Shown: piece by piece, positions 18,871 to 27,194 of the stretch
How positions within the stretch are numbered: position 1 is the stretch's first letter
Layout: each line of letters begins with the position of its first letter
Assembly: GCF_000688335.1 (NCBI RefSeq)
Contig: NZ_JHZX01000001.1
Coordinates: 3,658,001-3,722,000, forward strand
DNA: 64,000 bases
DNA from: Sediminibacter sp. Hel_I_10
Lineage (GTDB): Bacteria > Bacteroidota > Bacteroidia > Flavobacteriales > Flavobacteriaceae
Direction: 5' to 3'
The notes under the pieces: model-generated
The model's input: only the letters and a program-made list of their open reading frames with translations
Database searches by the model: none
What the model was told of the DNA's origin: nothing
Translations under genes and position numbers: made by a program

Positions 18871-19217
18871 ATTTTGGGTTATAGTTTACATAAAACCAGT
18901 GGTTTGCATTTTTATGAGATTTGTATTTGGGATTCGGGTTGGTACGCTAATTGTTTAAAAAAGGATCTGATTTTTATGTCTTTTATGAGAAATTATACAT
19001 AATTGAATGGTTTTTATGTAAATACTTAAAAATAAATAATTTACGAATTAAAAAATATTTTATATGTTTGACTTACAGCTGTTTGTAAAATTCGATTTTA
19101 TGAACCTTTAATTGGTCCATTTTGCCCTCGATCTCGTGCGTCTATACGGCGCAGAAGTAAACCAGATTGTGTTCGCCATTGGATGCCATGGGCGGCACAA
19201 TCATAAACTTCTTTATT
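18871..19217. other. AT-rich junction between array B and the defence region
   Basis: AT-rich sequence (notably 18950-19080) with no gene. The part just before 19218 is open in the frame of the following gene but its composition and lack of a start context make it unlikely to be coding. Confidence 0.4.
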
Positions 19218-20018
19218 ATGGCAAAGAATAATTCCTTTATCAGAATTGAAGGGACTCTTGATGGGTTGACCTTCTACAGAAAAAACGGTGAGTCTTTAAT
19301 AAAGACCAAAAACCGTTTGAGCCGTAACAGGATTATGAATGATCCTGCGTACAAGCGTACTCGTGAAAACATGCGCGAATTTGGTGGTTCTGCCGTTTGT
19401 GGCAAATCTTTTAGAGAATCTTTTGCCGGTATTGTGCGCTTGGTTGCCGATACCTTTATCAGTAGCCGGGTTACTGGCTTGATGCGTACTGTAGTTGCGA
19501 GTGGGGCAGGACTGCGTGGTGAACGTGCCATAAGTCTTGTGGACCATTTGGACACGTTTGTTGGCTTTAACTTTAATATTAAAAAGCCATTTGACAGTCA
19601 TTTTAATGCGCCTGCGCCTGCACCTGTTCTTAATGCCAACCGTGATACGTTGACCTGGAACGTGCCCGACTTTAATAGCGATACTTATGTATTAAGGCCA
19701 GAGGGCGCTACCCATTTTAAACTGGCATTAGCTGCTGGGTTTGTAAGCAATTACGAGTGGGATCCTGCTACCAAAACCTATGTTCCTGTTGAGGCCAGCC
19801 CTAATGGGATTGGAGGGGTTATTTATAGTGCCCCAATTGCGCTTGGCGGGATGGTTGGTGCTGCTACAGATTTGGAGGTAGATCTTTCTGCCCAAGGTCC
19901 AGTACCGGCAACCACGGCTGTTTTTGGTGGTACTGCCATTGTGTTTTACCAAATGGTGAACGGTGAGCTCTATGAGCTTGCGCAAGGGCATTGTATGAAA
20001 ATTGCCGTTGGTGGTTGA
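19218..20018 (+). CDS. Hypothetical protein (MAKNNSF... type)
   Basis: A 266-residue soluble protein. I chose the ATG at 19218 (MAKNNSFIRIEGTLDGLTFY) because upstream codons in the frame look non-coding. The first 60 residues, with the series TFYRKNGESLIKTK, SRNRIMNDPAYKRTRENMRE, form a basic, conserved-looking segment. The middle and end are beta-rich and contain no cysteine cluster or catalytic motif that I can see. I have the impression of a Bacteroidetes family of unknown function whose members begin this way, but cannot name it. It stands between array B and the type I restriction operon and is closed by a terminator at 20072, so it is transcribed separately. Confidence 0.7.
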   Translation: MAKNNSFIRIEGTLDGLTFYRKNGESLIKTKNRLSRNRIMNDPAYKRTRENMREFGGSAVCGKSFRESFAGIVRLVADTFISSRVTGLMRTVVASGAGLRGERAISLVDHLDTFVGFNFNIKKPFDSHFNAPAPAPVLNANRDTLTWNVPDFNSDTYVLRPEGATHFKLALAAGFVSNYEWDPATKTYVPVEASPNGIGGVIYSAPIALGGMVGAATDLEVDLSAQGPVPATTAVFGGTAIVFYQMVNGELYELAQGHCMKIAVGG

Positions 20019-20071
20019 TGGTTAATTGCTTTAGGCTTTTAGCTGTAGGCCTTTAGCTTTGTATTTTGATG

Positions 20072-20106
20072 AATCCCGTAATGGTTTTACTGTTACGGGA
20101 TTTTTG
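20072..20106 (+). terminator. Rho-independent terminator
   Basis: AATCCCGTAA pairs with TTACGGGATT around a loop of about 11 bases and is followed by TTTTTG. It ends the transcript of the hypothetical gene 53 bases upstream. Confidence 0.85.
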
Positions 20107-20303
20107 TTGACATGCTTTTAATATGTATGAAGCGGTCTATTTTTACGGTTATCGTTTTTTATTAGGTTTTAGGTATGGTTTTTCTATCTTTAAACTCCCT
20201 TTCGAATAAATAGCGCTTTTAAAATTCCAACTGACTTAATTTTTAGAATAGATTACATCCTAAATGCGCTTAATCCATCCATCAAAAAACATTCTTTTTT
20301 ATA

Positions 20304-22652
20304 ATGAACAAATCATCACACAATAAATTAGTATCCTTCATTTGGTCTATAGCAGACGACTGTCTTCGAGACGTTTACGTACGAGGAAAATACCGTGATG
20401 TTATTTTGCCAATGATCGTATTACGTCGTTTAGACGCGTTGTTAGAACCAACAAAAGACGCAGTTTTAGAAGAACTGGCCTTTCAACGTGACGAAGCCAA
20501 GTTCACAGAATGGGATGAATCTGGACTTCGTGATGCTTCGGGTTATGTGTTTTATAATGTAAGCACGTGGACACTTCAAAAATTAAAAGATACCGCAACC
20601 AACAGCCAACAAATTTTACAGGCTAATTTTGAAGATTATCTAAACGGTTTCAGTCCTAATGTGAAGGAAATTATTGAGAAATTTAAATTACGTAGTCAGG
20701 TACGTCACATGGCAACCAAAGATGTGTTGTTAGATGTGTTGGAAAAATTTACATCGTCATACATTAATTTAACACCTTTTGAGAAAGAAGATCCAGAAGG
20801 TAGAAAATTACCAGCGCTTTCTAATTTAGGAATGGGTTATGTGTTTGAAGAACTCATTAGAAAATTCAACGAAGAAAATAACGAAGAAGCTGGAGAGCAC
20901 TTCACACCGCGTGAAGTGATTGATTTAATGACCCACATTATCTTCGATCCCATAAAAGACAATTTACCACCAGTAATGACTATTTATGATCCTGCTTGTG
21001 GTTCTGGAGGGATGCTTACCGAAAGCCAGAACTTTATAAAAGACGAAGAAGGTGCTATTAAAGCGATGGGTGATGTCTATTTATACGGAAAAGAAATAAA
21101 CGACGAAACCTACGCCATTTGTAAAAGTGATATGATGATTAAAGGTAATAACCCTGAAAACATAAGAGTTGGTTCTACATTGTCTACAGACGAGTTTGCA
21201 GGCAAGTCGTTCGATTTTATGCTATCCAATCCACCGTACGGAAAATCATGGTCTAGTGAGCAAAAATATATCAAGGATGGCAAAGATGTGATTGATCCTC
21301 GTTTTCAAATCAGTCTAAAAAATTATTGGAATGTCGAAGAAGAAGCAGATGCCATTCCAAGATCTTCAGACGGGCAATTACTGTTTTTAATGGAAATGGT
21401 AGATAAAATGAAAGCCTTATCCCAAAGTCCCACAGGAACACGCATTGCTTCGGTACATAACGGAAGTAGCCTATTTACAGGAGATGCAGGAGGTGGCGAA
21501 AGCAACATCCGCAGACACATTATAGAAAACGATTGGCTAGAAGCGATTGTGCAATTACCAAACAACCTGTTTTATAATACTGGGATTACCACGTATATCT
21601 GGATTTTAAGTAACCATAAAGCGGCTAACCGTAAAGGCAAAGTACAATTGATTGATGCAGGACAATTGTATAGAAAACTGCGTAAAAACTTAGGAAACAA
21701 AAATTGCGAGTTCTCAACAAAGCACATTAGCATAATTGTAAATACCTATACCAACATGAGCGTTGCAGAACGTGAAGGCGAGCAAGGTATTTCTGCTCAG
21801 GTTTTTGACAATGAAGATTTTGGATATTTCAAAACCACTATAGAAAGACCAAAACGCTTAAAAGCACAATTTACGGCACAACGAATAGAAACCTTACGTT
21901 ACGACAGAGTATTGCAAGAACCGATGCAATATGCGTTTGAAACGTTTGGGGGAAGTATATACAGCAAAACCAAAGAACACGGAAAAGAATTGCTAGAATG
22001 GTGCGAAAAAAACGAGTTAAATTTATCATCTGCTAATAAAACAAAACTGACCAAGCCAGCAACATGGCAAAAGCATTTTAACTTAGTAAAAACAGGCACG
22101 TTGTTGTTAAAAGCCATTGGTGAAGACGAATATACCGATTTTAACGAGTTTAAAAAACTAGTTGATACTGAAATTAAAAAGCAAAAACTAAATATTTCTG
22201 CAAGCGATAAAAAAGCCATTTTAAACGCCGTAAGTTGGTACGATGCTGAGGCTGAAAAAGTCATTAAAAAAGTAGAAAAACTATCTGGTGATAAATTAAA
22301 CAAACTCTTAACGCATTTAGATTGCGAAGAAAAAGATTTAGCAGACTTTGGGTATTATGCGACTTCTAAAAAAGGAGAGTACACAACCTACGAAACCGAA
22401 AGTGATCTACGCGACACCGAAAACGTACCATTGAAAGACAACATACACAGCTACTTTAAACGCGAAGTACAAACACACGTACCAGAAGCGTGGATAAACC
22501 TAGACGCTACTAAAATTGGGTATGAGATTAGTTTTAACAAATACTTTTACAAGCATACACCATTGCGTAACATAGAAGACGTAATTAAAGATATTAGAGA
22601 CTTAGAAAAACTAAGCGATGGTTTAATTTCTGAAATTTTAAACTTGGTGTAA
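20304..22652 (+). CDS. hsdM: Type I restriction-modification methyltransferase subunit
   Basis: A 782-residue N6-adenine DNA methyltransferase. Residues 1-150 are the helical HsdM N-terminal domain (LPMIVLRRLDALLEP). The S-adenosylmethionine motif is DPACGSGGM at about 229-237, and the catalytic motif IV is NPPYG at about 309-313. GEHFTPREVIDLM precedes motif I as usual. The protein is longer than the roughly 500-550 residues of classical HsdM, with a Lys-rich helical C-terminal extension (about 560-782). It would form the M2S modification complex with the adjacent specificity subunit and add HsdR for cleavage. The stop overlaps the hsdS start (TAATG). Confidence 0.93.
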   Translation: MNKSSHNKLVSFIWSIADDCLRDVYVRGKYRDVILPMIVLRRLDALLEPTKDAVLEELAFQRDEAKFTEWDESGLRDASGYVFYNVSTWTLQKLKDTATNSQQILQANFEDYLNGFSPNVKEIIEKFKLRSQVRHMATKDVLLDVLEKFTSSYINLTPFEKEDPEGRKLPALSNLGMGYVFEELIRKFNEENNEEAGEHFTPREVIDLMTHIIFDPIKDNLPPVMTIYDPACGSGGMLTESQNFIKDEEGAIKAMGDVYLYGKEINDETYAICKSDMMIKGNNPENIRVGSTLSTDEFAGKSFDFMLSNPPYGKSWSSEQKYIKDGKDVIDPRFQISLKNYWNVEEEADAIPRSSDGQLLFLMEMVDKMKALSQSPTGTRIASVHNGSSLFTGDAGGGESNIRRHIIENDWLEAIVQLPNNLFYNTGITTYIWILSNHKAANRKGKVQLIDAGQLYRKLRKNLGNKNCEFSTKHISIIVNTYTNMSVAEREGEQGISAQVFDNEDFGYFKTTIERPKRLKAQFTAQRIETLRYDRVLQEPMQYAFETFGGSIYSKTKEHGKELLEWCEKNELNLSSANKTKLTKPATWQKHFNLVKTGTLLLKAIGEDEYTDFNEFKKLVDTEIKKQKLNISASDKKAILNAVSWYDAEAEKVIKKVEKLSGDKLNKLLTHLDCEEKDLADFGYYATSKKGEYTTYETESDLRDTENVPLKDNIHSYFKREVQTHVPEAWINLDATKIGYEISFNKYFYKHTPLRNIEDVIKDIRDLEKLSDGLISEILNLV

Positions 22653-23998
22653 TGGTAGAAGTAGAAAATAAAGTACAACGTTACGAGAAGTATAAAGATT
22701 CTGGAGTAGAATGGTTGGGTGAAATTCCTTTGAATTGGGGTTTACAAAAACTTAAATCTTTTTTAACTGTTCATGGAAGAATTGGTTTTAGAGGATACAC
22801 AGTTAATGATTTAGTTAGTAAAGGTGAAGGAGCAGTAACAATAAGTCCTTCCAATATGGGAGAATCTAATATGATTTGGGATAAAGTTAGTTATTTGTCT
22901 TGGCAGAAATATTACGAATCACCCGAAATAATTGTTGAAGAAGGAGATTTGTTGATTGTGAAAACTGCATCAATTGGAAAAATTGCTTATGTAAGAGAGT
23001 TAAATGAGAAAGCAACAATAAACCCTCAAATTCTGATTTTGAAAAACGTCAAGATTGATAAAGACTTTTTTTACTATCAATTGGTCTCTAGAGTTTTTCA
23101 GCATCAATTAGAAACCGAAAAAATAGGAAGTACGATTTACACAATATCTGAAAATAAAATTTTGAATTTTAGAGCTATAATTCCACCACTTCCAGAACAA
23201 ACAAAAATAGCCCAATTTTTAGACGATAGAACCACCAAAATAGACAAGGCTATTGCCATCAAAGAGCATCAAATAAGCTTGCTTAAAGAACGTAAACAAA
23301 TTCTCATACACAAAGCAGTCACGCGTGGTTTAGATGAAAGTGTTAACTTTAAAGACTCTGGCGTGGAGTGGATTGGTGAGATTCCTGAGCATTGGAAGGT
23401 GAAGCGAATAAAGCATTTATTAAATAAGTCATTTAGTGGAGGAACACCCTCTACAGATAAATTAGATTATTGGGACGGAGGTATTTCCTGGGTTTCATCT
23501 GTTGATGTTAAGAAAGATTATCTTTTTAAAACTGCTAGAGAAATATCTCAAAAAGGACTAACACATTCTTCTTCAAAAGTAGCACCAAAAGGAGCTCTTA
23601 TTTTTGTTACAAGGTCAGGAATTCTTCAGCATACATTTCCTCTTTCAATACTAAAAAAAGATATGGCAATTAATCAAGATATTAAATGTTTAATTTTCAA
23701 TGATGTAATTTTATCAGAATATTTTCAAAAAATTATTAAAGGAAATAATGACAGGATATTAGTAGAAGTTAGGCAACAAGCAGCAACAGTCGAAAGTATT
23801 GATATGGAAGCTTTTTTTAACTTACAGATTCCTGTCTGTAGTCAAAATGAACAAAAAGAAATTTCAGGATATATAGAAAATAGTTGTAAAAAAATAGAAA
23901 CTGCTATTGGCTTAAAACAGCAGGAAATAGAAAAGTTGAAAGAGTTTAAGAGTAGTTTAATAAATGGGGTGGTGACTGGTAAGGTTAGGGTGTGTTAA
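22652..23998 (+). CDS. hsdS: Type I restriction-modification specificity subunit
   Basis: A 448-residue DNA-recognition subunit with two target-recognition domains. Each half opens with the same motif, DSGVEWLGEIPLNW (about 13-26) and DSGVEWIGEIPEHW (about 231-244), and closes with a conserved helical segment (IPPLPEQTKIAQFLDDRT near 182 and NEQKEISGYIENSC near 405). The two halves therefore read the two parts of a bipartite target. The target cannot be read from sequence. The start ATG overlaps the stop of hsdM by one base, showing translational coupling. The next gene begins 43 bases later, and the usual partner hsdR is displaced by three inserted genes. Confidence 0.93.
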   Translation: MVEVENKVQRYEKYKDSGVEWLGEIPLNWGLQKLKSFLTVHGRIGFRGYTVNDLVSKGEGAVTISPSNMGESNMIWDKVSYLSWQKYYESPEIIVEEGDLLIVKTASIGKIAYVRELNEKATINPQILILKNVKIDKDFFYYQLVSRVFQHQLETEKIGSTIYTISENKILNFRAIIPPLPEQTKIAQFLDDRTTKIDKAIAIKEHQISLLKERKQILIHKAVTRGLDESVNFKDSGVEWIGEIPEHWKVKRIKHLLNKSFSGGTPSTDKLDYWDGGISWVSSVDVKKDYLFKTAREISQKGLTHSSSKVAPKGALIFVTRSGILQHTFPLSILKKDMAINQDIKCLIFNDVILSEYFQKIIKGNNDRILVEVRQQAATVESIDMEAFFNLQIPVCSQNEQKEISGYIENSCKKIETAIGLKQQEIEKLKEFKSSLINGVVTGKVRVC

Positions 23999-24016
23999 AA
24001 GAACACGTTAATATTG

Positions 24017-24024
24017 TAGATTTG
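24017..24024 (+). promoter_or_regulatory. Possible -7 promoter element before the DUF262 gene
   Basis: TAGATTTG fits the Bacteroidetes -7 consensus TAnnTTTG and lies 18 bases before the ATG. No good TTTG is present 19-21 bases upstream, so the call is weak. If real, the three inserted genes plus hsdR could be expressed separately from hsdMS. Confidence 0.3.
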
Positions 24025-24041
24025 TAAAAAGGATATTAGAT

Positions 24042-25196
24042 ATGTCAGATAATATGATACACACAGACCCAGAACTAGATGAAGAGGTTGTAGAGGTAGA
24101 AGAAATTGATGCATCTTTGGGATTGATGGAGAAACCCTTTGATCCAACTAAGATTAACATCGAGACTAAAACACCATCTCTTGACACGCTCATTAAACGT
24201 ATACAGCACAAGAGCATTGAGATGAATACTGAAAATTACTTTCAGCGTCAAGACGATTTGTGGGATATTGAAAAACAAAGTAGGTTGATTGAATCGATAC
24301 TGATTAGGTTTCCGCTGCCAGCATTTTTCTTTGATGCATCGGACGACAACAAATGGTTGGTGGTTGACGGGTTACAGCGATTGAGCAGTATCCGTAATTT
24401 CTGCGTGGTTAAGGATCCAAAGAAGCAATTGAAATTAACTAACCTTGAGTTCCTGACCCATTTAAACGGAAAAACCTATGACGATTTGAGCCATGATCTG
24501 CAGCGTATCATTGAGGAATCGCAGGTGGTAATTTATAAAATTATGCCTGGGACGCCTACCGATGTGAAGTTCAATATCTTTAAGCGTATCAATACTGGTG
24601 GATTGGTGCTGGAGCCTCAAGAAATTAGACATGCCCTTTTTCAGGGACGACCAGCCACGTTTATCGCTGAATTAGGTAAGAATCAAGAGTTTCTTAACGC
24701 CACCAATTGGAAAATTAAAACCCACCGTATGCTGGATAGGGATTTTGCCAATCGGTTTTTAGGTTTTTACCTGTATGACTATAAAAGTTATACGCCAGAT
24801 TTAGATACGTTTATGAGTAAGGCGATGGCGAGTATAAATGATTTAACTGAAAATGAACTTCAAACTATAAAAAATGATTTTAGTAAGTCAATGAAACTTG
24901 CACATACCATTTTTAAGAACGAAGCATTTAGAAAAATTTATACCGATAAACCACGTTTGCCACCTATCAATAAAGCTTTGTTTGATGCGATAGCAACTCA
25001 GTTTGCTTTGTTATCGGATGAAGAACGCGCATTGTTAAAAGCAAAAGGAAGAGTATTCAAAAAAGAATTAAAGCAGAAACTGGCTCATGACCCTGAATTT
25101 TTTACTTCGTTATCAAGTTCAACAGGAGATAGGAATAGAGTTATAAAGCGGCATAGCACAATTGAAGAATTGATACAACACGTAATTCATAATTAA
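24042..25196 (+). CDS. DUF262 (ParB/Srx-like nuclease fold) protein inside the RM operon
   Basis: A 384-residue protein with a DUF262 domain. The visible marks are YFQRQDDLWDIEKQSRLIES (66-85), FPLPAFFFD, the DGLQR box at 109-113 (DGQQR in many relatives) and FNIFKRINTGG at about 177-187. DUF262 occurs in GmrS of the GmrSD modification-dependent restriction system, usually with a DUF1524 HNH domain. No such HNH domain is visible in the C-terminal half here, which is helical. The N-terminal 40 residues are acidic and probably disordered. One base separates its stop from the ATG of the ATPase gene, so the two are translationally linked. A defence role is inferred from family and context. Confidence 0.8.
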   Translation: MSDNMIHTDPELDEEVVEVEEIDASLGLMEKPFDPTKINIETKTPSLDTLIKRIQHKSIEMNTENYFQRQDDLWDIEKQSRLIESILIRFPLPAFFFDASDDNKWLVVDGLQRLSSIRNFCVVKDPKKQLKLTNLEFLTHLNGKTYDDLSHDLQRIIEESQVVIYKIMPGTPTDVKFNIFKRINTGGLVLEPQEIRHALFQGRPATFIAELGKNQEFLNATNWKIKTHRMLDRDFANRFLGFYLYDYKSYTPDLDTFMSKAMASINDLTENELQTIKNDFSKSMKLAHTIFKNEAFRKIYTDKPRLPPINKALFDAIATQFALLSDEERALLKAKGRVFKKELKQKLAHDPEFFTSLSSSTGDRNRVIKRHSTIEELIQHVIHN

Positions 25197-25197
25197 A

Positions 25198-26348
25198 ATG
25201 ATAGAGCAGCTAGATTTAAAAACTTTAAATCCATAAAAGACAAATGTTTCAAATTAAAGAATTTGAACCTTGAGTTGGGACTCAATGGAATGGGTAAATC
25301 ATCATTTATTCAAGCTTTACTTGCACTTCGCCAGTCTGATCAATTGCAATATGGTACCTTAAGGCTCAATGGAAAATACGTTAAAATCGGAACAACCAAG
25401 GATGCTCTTTATCAATATTCAAAAAAAGATGATGGTCTTTCTATAGGTATTAAGTTTAAAAATGCCAACTTCCATACGATGAATTTCAACTATAAAATTG
25501 ATGCAGATGTTTTTCAAAATAAGGACATAAAAGATGGTTATAGCGATGGAGGTTTAGAAGGTATAAAGACACAATCATTATTCAACAATAATTTTCAATA
25601 CCTGAACGCCAATAGAGACGCTCCGAAATCCATATATTCTAAAAGTTATACAAATGTAGTAACAGATAATAATCTGGGTATTAATGGGGAATTTACAGCG
25701 CATTATATCGAAACTCACGGTAATGACGACATAATATTTTCGAATTTATTGCATAAAGATTCTACCACAAAAGACTTGACCACAGGCAAGGATATCATCA
25801 ACAACACACTCATCAATCAAGTCAATTTATGGATGGGAGAAATCTCTCCAGGAATCAATATCAGAACAACTTCTATTTCTTCGGAATATGTGCTTTTAGA
25901 ATATGTTTACAAACAACCCAATTACGGCAACACCAATCGTTACAAACCAGAAAATGTGGGTTTTGGTATTACTTATGGCTTACCAGTGGTTACCGCCTTA
26001 TTAACAGCAAGACCCAATCAATTAATCATCATTGAAAACCCTGAATCTCATATACATCCGCGTGGACAAGCGGAGTTGGGAAGACTTATTGCAAAAACAG
26101 CTATGAACGATGTACAAATAATTATTGAAACCCATAGTGACCATGTGCTCAATGGAATCAGGGTTGCAGTCAAAGAAGCTGATATTTCAAAAGATAAAAT
26201 TGCGATATTCTATTATGACAAGGTTGTTGATGCGAGTGAACAATATACAAAGGTGACCGACATTCAGATAGACAAACATGGTACTTTAAGTGAATATCCA
26301 GATAATTTGCTGGATGAATGGAGTAATCAGCTATCTAAATTACTATAA
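25198..26348 (+). CDS. AAA ATPase (OLD/RecF-like, DUF3696-type) with 5' frameshift
   Basis: The main frame (uninterrupted from about 25212) encodes an ATPase with Walker A GLNGMGKSS, Walker B LIIIENPESHIHP followed by an H-motif IIETHSDHV, and a C-terminus ending in a G-x-L-x-x-YPDNLLDEW segment as in DUF3696 proteins. The natural start appears to be ATG 25198, one base after the preceding stop: it reads MIEQL and then falls out of frame at 25210-25212. The plus-one frame continues with RFKNFKSIKDKCFKLKNLNL, the expected first strand of this fold. One missing base (for example CTTAGA to CTAGA) would explain this. A TTG at 25263 could restart translation but would omit the first strand. So the gene is either disrupted, phase-variable, or carries a sequencing error. 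Confidence 0.8.
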
Positions 26349-26351
26349 TTC

Positions 26352-27194
26352 ATGGAGATGCTGTTTAATGAGTTAAGTGTCGAACCGCTTTCTGGAGATA
26401 TTTATGAGGCCAATAAGAAAATGGAACTTTTTGCACGAACCGTTGGTGAAGCGCGAAAAAGAAATTTTAGAAATATTCGGTCATATCATGATACAAATAA
26501 CATAAAATTAGCCGATGACTATTCGCTCTACGATTGGTTACACAAAAAGGAAGTTCCAGAATTATATAGAAATTTTATTTATGGTATGATAATCCGTCCT
26601 TTCATCAATGAGGAGGATGAAGAAGTGGAAGAACATTATATAACTTCTAATTATTATTTTGAATCCATTGACCCTTCTGTTCCAAAAACAGAAACGGTCG
26701 GTCTAGCTGCAGCTTATCTTTACGAAACATTAAGTATCAGTCTGTCTTCTATGTTTTTATGGGATGAAGTAACACTTCCAATTATTATTGAAAGTGATGA
26801 AGATGGAGGTTTAGTTCAAAATGTCTTTAACGTCTCCAGAAGAGAGTCGTTTGAACAACCTGTAATATCCGAGTTTGTTGAAAAATTAGGAGTTGTCGAA
26901 ATTATAGAAACAGATATAGAACCCGGTGAGAAAAAAATCCATTTTTCTGACCATCATGGTAAAGACGAGTTACGGGCATTTGCAGATAAACTGAAATTAA
27001 GCCCTTATGTTGTTGAAATGCGAGGTACAAATTGGGGCGGTAAAAAATTCATTAGAAAAATCTATAAAGATGGTACCCTAGAAATAGTCTTAACCAATTC
27101 ATCAAGAAGTTATGCATTATGGGTTCAAACTACAGGAAGAAACATGAGAGAAACAAATGCAATCGCAGAAATTCTCACAACAAAATATTCTTAA
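26352..27194 (+). CDS. Unknown protein partnered with the ATPase
   Basis: A 280-residue soluble protein. The N-terminal half is helical and acidic. The C-terminal third carries a compact motif set: HHGKDELRAFADKL, SPYVVEM, then IYKDGTLEIVLT and LWVQTTGRNMRETNAIAEIL. Its HHGKD and QTTGRN...ET boxes look like conserved active or binding sites, but I do not recognise a named family. It starts three bases after the ATPase stop and ends directly on the ATG of hsdR. The tight packing and the ATPase-plus-unknown layout suggest an effector of a two- or three-gene defence cassette. That is inference from context, not from a known domain. Confidence 0.7.
   Translation: MEMLFNELSVEPLSGDIYEANKKMELFARTVGEARKRNFRNIRSYHDTNNIKLADDYSLYDWLHKKEVPELYRNFIYGMIIRPFINEEDEEVEEHYITSNYYFESIDPSVPKTETVGLAAAYLYETLSISLSSMFLWDEVTLPIIIESDEDGGLVQNVFNVSRRESFEQPVISEFVEKLGVVEIIETDIEPGEKKIHFSDHHGKDELRAFADKLKLSPYVVEMRGTNWGGKKFIRKIYKDGTLEIVLTNSSRSYALWVQTTGRNMRETNAIAEILTTKYS

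Noticed and set aside
24042-25196. Complete GmrSD modification-dependent restriction enzyme
   Set aside because: Only DUF262 is visible. The DUF1524 HNH part and a second subunit are absent.
25263-26348. TTG 25263 as natural ATPase start
   Set aside because: It would delete the first strand of the fold, which is present just upstream in the same frame. A frameshift is the better explanation, although restart at this TTG cannot be excluded.
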